The translations under genes and the position numbers were made by a program. A stretch of DNA of 64,000 bases, from NCBI RefSeq assembly GCF_023546765.1, contig NZ_CP097484.1, positions 1,954,001 through 2,018,000 of the forward strand, written 5' to 3'. Below are positions 61,059 through 64,000 of the stretch, piece after piece (the stretch's first letter is position 1; every line of letters starts with the position of its first letter). Source of the DNA: Methylobacterium tardum. GTDB taxonomy: Bacteria; Pseudomonadota; Alphaproteobacteria; Rhizobiales; Beijerinckiaceae. The notes under the pieces were generated by a model that made no database searches, was not told the DNA's origin, and was given only the letters and a program-made list of their open reading frames with translations.

Positions 61059-64000
61059 GTGTCGATTAAAGCCGCCCTGCACCACGTCACGCATTACCGC
61101 TACGACCGGCCGATCAGCCTCGGCCCTCAGGTGATCCGCCTGCGCCCGGCCCCGCACGCGCGCACCAAGGTCCCTGCCTACGCGCTGAAGGTGACGCCCG
61201 CCAACCACTTCCTGAACTGGCAGCAGGATCCGAGCGGCAACTGGCTCGCCCGCATCGTCTTCCCGGAGAAGACCGACGAGTTGAAGATCGAGGTCGACCT
61301 CACCGCCGACATGGCGGTGATCAACCCGTTCGACTTCTTCGTGGAGGATTACGCGCAGGTCCGGCCCTTCGCGTACGATCCCGCCCTCGCCGAGGAGCTG
61401 GCCCCGTATCTCGCGCCCGTCGACGCGGATTGTCCCGAGATGGAGGCGTTGCTGGCCCGGCTCCCCGAGGAGCCCAGCACCGTCCAGTTCCTCGTGGCGC
61501 TCAACGGCCAGATCGCCCGCGAGACGGCCTACGGCGTCCGCATGGAGCCGGGCGTCCAGACGCCCGCCGAGACCCTGAGGCTCAAGAGCGGTTCCTGCCG
61601 GGATTCCGCGTGGCTGCTCGTGCAGGTGTTGCGCCGGATCGGGCTCGCCGCCCGATTCGTGTCCGGCTACCTGATCCAGCTCGTGCCCGACACGACCGCG
61701 GTCGACGGGCCGACCGGCGCCTCGGCGGACTTCACCGACCTGCACGCCTGGGCAGAGGTCTACCTGCCGGGCGCCGGCTGGGTCGGCATGGACGCGACTT
61801 CGGGCCTGCTCACCGGCGAGGGCCACATCTCACTGGCCGCGACGCCCCACTACCACTCGGCCGCGCCGATCTCGGGGGCGATGGAGCCGGCCAAGACCAC
61901 GTTCGACTTCGGGATGAGCATCACCCGCGTCGCCGAGACGCCGCGGATCACCAAGCCGTTCTCGGAGGCGGTCTGGGCGTCGATGGACGCGCTGGGCGAG
62001 CGGGTCGATGCCGACCTCGCCGCGCAGGACGTGCGCCTGACCATGGGCGGCGAGCCGACCTTCGTGTCGGTGGACGATTTCGAATCGCCCGAATGGAACA
62101 TCGCCGCGGTCGGCCCGACCAAGCGCGGCCGCGCCGACCAGCTGATCCGGCGCCTGCGCGACCGGTTCGGGCCCGGCGGCCTGCTCCATTACGGCCAGGG
62201 CAAGTGGTACCCCGGCGAGAGCCTGCCCCGTTGGGCCTTCGCGCTCTACTGGCGCAAGGACGGCCAGCCGATCTGGCGGAACCCGGACCTGATCGCCCCG
62301 GAAGCCGCCCCCGGGGAGGCGGGCACGGCCACCATCGCGCAGGCCAAGGCGTTCGCCGACGCGCTGGCCCGCCGCCTCGGCCTCGCCGACTACGTCTTCC
62401 CGGCCTTCGAGGACGGCGAGCTCTGGGAGAAGAAGACCGCGGCGCTGCCGGTCAACGTCACGCCGGCCGATGCCAAGTCGGGCTCGGTGGAGTTCGATGC
62501 CCGGATCAAGCGGGTCTACGCGCGGGGCCTCGGGGAGGCGGCGGGCTACGTCCTGCCGCTCGCGAGCCTGCCCACCGGCAAGGACGGCGACGCCGAAAGG
62601 GTCTGGATCTCGGAAAAGTGGGATTTCCGGCGCGGCGCCGCCTTCCTGGTGCCGGGCGATTCGCCCGTGGGCTTCCGCCTGCCCCTGTCGTCCCTGCCCT
62701 ACGTGCCGCCGGAGCACTATCCCTACTACCAGCCGCAGGACCCTTTGGAGCCGCGCCCGCCCCTCCCCGACGGCCATCCCGGCGCGACGGTGGCCAACGG
62801 CTCCGGCATCACCGGCGTCGCGGTGCGCACGGCCCTGTCGATCGAGCCCCGCGACGGGGTGGTGCGGGTGTTCATGCCGCCGGTGCAGCGCGCCGACGAG
62901 TATCTCGAACTCGCCGGCCACCTCGAGGCGGCCGCCGCCGAGCTGAACCTGCCGATCCACCTTGAGGGCTACGAGCCGCCCTACGACCCGCGGATCGGCG
63001 TGATCAAGGTCACCCCCGACCCGGGCGTGATCGAGGTGAACGTCCACCCGGCCGCCTCCTGGCGGGAGGCGGTCGCCATCACCACCGACCTCTACGCCGA
63101 GGCCCGCCAGACCCGGCTCGGCGCGGAAAAATTCATGACCGACGGGCGCCACACCGGCACCGGCGGCGGCAACCACGTGGTCATGGGCGGCGTCACGCCG
63201 GACGATTCCCCGTTCCTGCGCCGGCCCGACCTCCTGAAGAGCCTCGTGCTGTACTGGCAGCGCCACCCGGCGCTCTCGTACCTGTTCTCGGGCCTCTATA
63301 TCGGCCCGACCAGCCAAGCGCCGCGCATGGACGAGGCCCGCCACGACGGGCTCTACGAGCTGGAGATCGCGCTCGCCCAGGTGCCGGCCCCCGACGCGCC
63401 CAACATCCCGCGCTGGCTCGTCGACCGGATCTTCCGCAACATCCTGGTGGACGTCACCGGCAACACCCACCGGGCCGAGATCTGCATCGACAAGCTGTAC
63501 TCGCCGGACGGGCCGACCGGGCGCCTCGGCCTCCTGGAATTCCGCGCCTTCGAGATGCCGCCGGACGCGCGGATGAGCCTCGCCCAGCAATTGCTGCTCC
63601 GCGCCCTCGTGGCCTGGCTGTGGCGCGAGCCGCAGACCGGAAGTTGTGTCCGCTGGGGCACGAACCTCCACGATCGGTTCATGCTGCCGCATTTCCTCTG
63701 GTCCGACTTCCTCTCGGTGCTGGAGGATCTGCGGGCGGCGGGGTACGATTTCGATCCGGTCGCCTTCGAGGCGCAGGCGCTGTTCCGCTTCCCCGTCTTC
63801 GGCACGGTCGAGCAGGGCGGGGTCCGGATGGAGCTGCGCCAGGCGCTGGAGCCCTGGCACGTGATGGGCGAGGAAGGGACCAGCGGGGGCACTGTGCGCT
63901 TCGTCGACAGCTCGGTCGAGCGGCTGCAGGTCAAGGTCGAGGGCTTCGTTCCCGAGCGGCATGTCATCGCCTGCAACGGCCGTCGCCTGCCCATGACCTC
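61059..64000 (+). CDS. transglutaminase-like/DUF2126 protein, partial at window end
   Basis: The open frame from GTG 61059 (ACGGAG upstream) runs without stop to base 64000, so at least 980 residues are present and the C-terminus is cut. Residues 1-80 are the bacterial transglutaminase N-terminal region ([27 protein letters not shown]). The transglutaminase core follows: the nucleophile Cys is in [31 protein letters not shown] (about 175-205), the His in [24 protein letters not shown]. From about residue 325 the DUF2126 part begins ([16 protein letters not shown]), with [36 protein letters not shown] and [20 protein letters not shown]. Such proteins are predicted peptide-modifying enzymes. 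Confidence 0.9.
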   Translation, partial: MSIKAALHHVTHYRYDRPISLGPQVIRLRPAPHARTKVPAYALKVTPANHFLNWQQDPSGNWLARIVFPEKTDELKIEVDLTADMAVINPFDFFVEDYAQVRPFAYDPALAEELAPYLAPVDADCPEMEALLARLPEEPSTVQFLVALNGQIARETAYGVRMEPGVQTPAETLRLKSGSCRDSAWLLVQVLRRIGLAARFVSGYLIQLVPDTTAVDGPTGASADFTDLHAWAEVYLPGAGWVGMDATSGLLTGEGHISLAATPHYHSAAPISGAMEPAKTTFDFGMSITRVAETPRITKPFSEAVWASMDALGERVDADLAAQDVRLTMGGEPTFVSVDDFESPEWNIAAVGPTKRGRADQLIRRLRDRFGPGGLLHYGQGKWYPGESLPRWAFALYWRKDGQPIWRNPDLIAPEAAPGEAGTATIAQAKAFADALARRLGLADYVFPAFEDGELWEKKTAALPVNVTPADAKSGSVEFDARIKRVYARGLGEAAGYVLPLASLPTGKDGDAERVWISEKWDFRRGAAFLVPGDSPVGFRLPLSSLPYVPPEHYPYYQPQDPLEPRPPLPDGHPGATVANGSGITGVAVRTALSIEPRDGVVRVFMPPVQRADEYLELAGHLEAAAAELNLPIHLEGYEPPYDPRIGVIKVTPDPGVIEVNVHPAASWREAVAITTDLYAEARQTRLGAEKFMTDGRHTGTGGGNHVVMGGVTPDDSPFLRRPDLLKSLVLYWQRHPALSYLFSGLYIGPTSQAPRMDEARHDGLYELEIALAQVPAPDAPNIPRWLVDRIFRNILVDVTGNTHRAEICIDKLYSPDGPTGRLGLLEFRAFEMPPDARMSLAQQLLLRALVAWLWREPQTGSCVRWGTNLHDRFMLPHFLWSDFLSVLEDLRAAGYDFDPVAFEAQALFRFPVFGTVEQGGVRMELRQALEPWHVMGEEGTSGGTVRFVDSSVERLQVKVEGFVPERHVIACNGRRLPMT

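Noticed and set aside
61830..63962. 710-residue open frame antisense to the transglutaminase gene
   Set aside because: Third-position GC effect; the plus strand is the true coding strand with family motifs throughout.

Overview
The window is high-GC DNA from an alphaproteobacterium of the order Hyphomicrobiales, most likely Methylobacterium or Methylorubrum. The order is supported by the ntrY-ntrX-hfq-hflX gene order, a TrcR (DUF1013) regulator, a DUF4170 protein and an ActABCDEF/caa3 respiratory operon. The genus is an inference from overall protein character.

Layout. 1-3.7 kb: the end of a carbohydrate operon (nucleotide-sugar epimerase tail, inositol-3-phosphate synthase, histidine phosphatase, Rta_06860-type methyltransferase, and a glycoside hydrolase whose barrel looks circularly permuted). 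3.8-15 kb: one long respiratory operon coding for alternative complex III and a caa3-type (A2) cytochrome oxidase, so quinol:cytochrome c and cytochrome c:O2 reactions are co-expressed. 15-21 kb: a DUF4142 protein and regulators (LacI, SoxR with a clear SoxR box facing a short-chain dehydrogenase, AraC). 21-25 kb: a siderophore-utilisation operon (MFS, FhuF, ABC exporter). 25-28.6 kb: an ABC importer of the putative selenate type; the selenocysteine tRNA lies at 37.8 kb, so both point to selenium use. 29-36 kb: adenylate cyclase, hflX, hfq, ntrX and ntrY on the minus strand. 36-43 kb: a Gfo/Idh oxidoreductase, tRNA-Sec, small proteins, prs, a hydrolase, and a YiaA/PspA envelope-stress pair with its TetR regulator and two matched operators. 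43-48.5 kb: a chemotaxis-receptor relic, an SsuA-like binding protein, and EmrAB with its TetR and palindromic operator. 48.5-54 kb: a candidate structured RNA, TrcR, an MFS carrier, a deacetylase and an HD-GYP response regulator. 54-64 kb: LysR, an MliC-like inhibitor, a benzoylformate-decarboxylase-like enzyme, mntH/mntR around an MntR box, a zinc metallopeptidase, and a large transglutaminase-DUF2126 protein that runs off the end.

Five otherwise conserved genes (actF, hflX, the 40.5-kb hydrolase, the HD-GYP regulator, mntR) are broken by small indels, four of them repaired by adding one G to a short G run. This looks more like systematic sequence error than decay, and function should be read with that in mind. 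No rRNA, CRISPR array, insertion sequence, prophage or plasmid function was recognised. Small palindromic repeats are scattered through the window, and one lies inside the coding sequence of actE.
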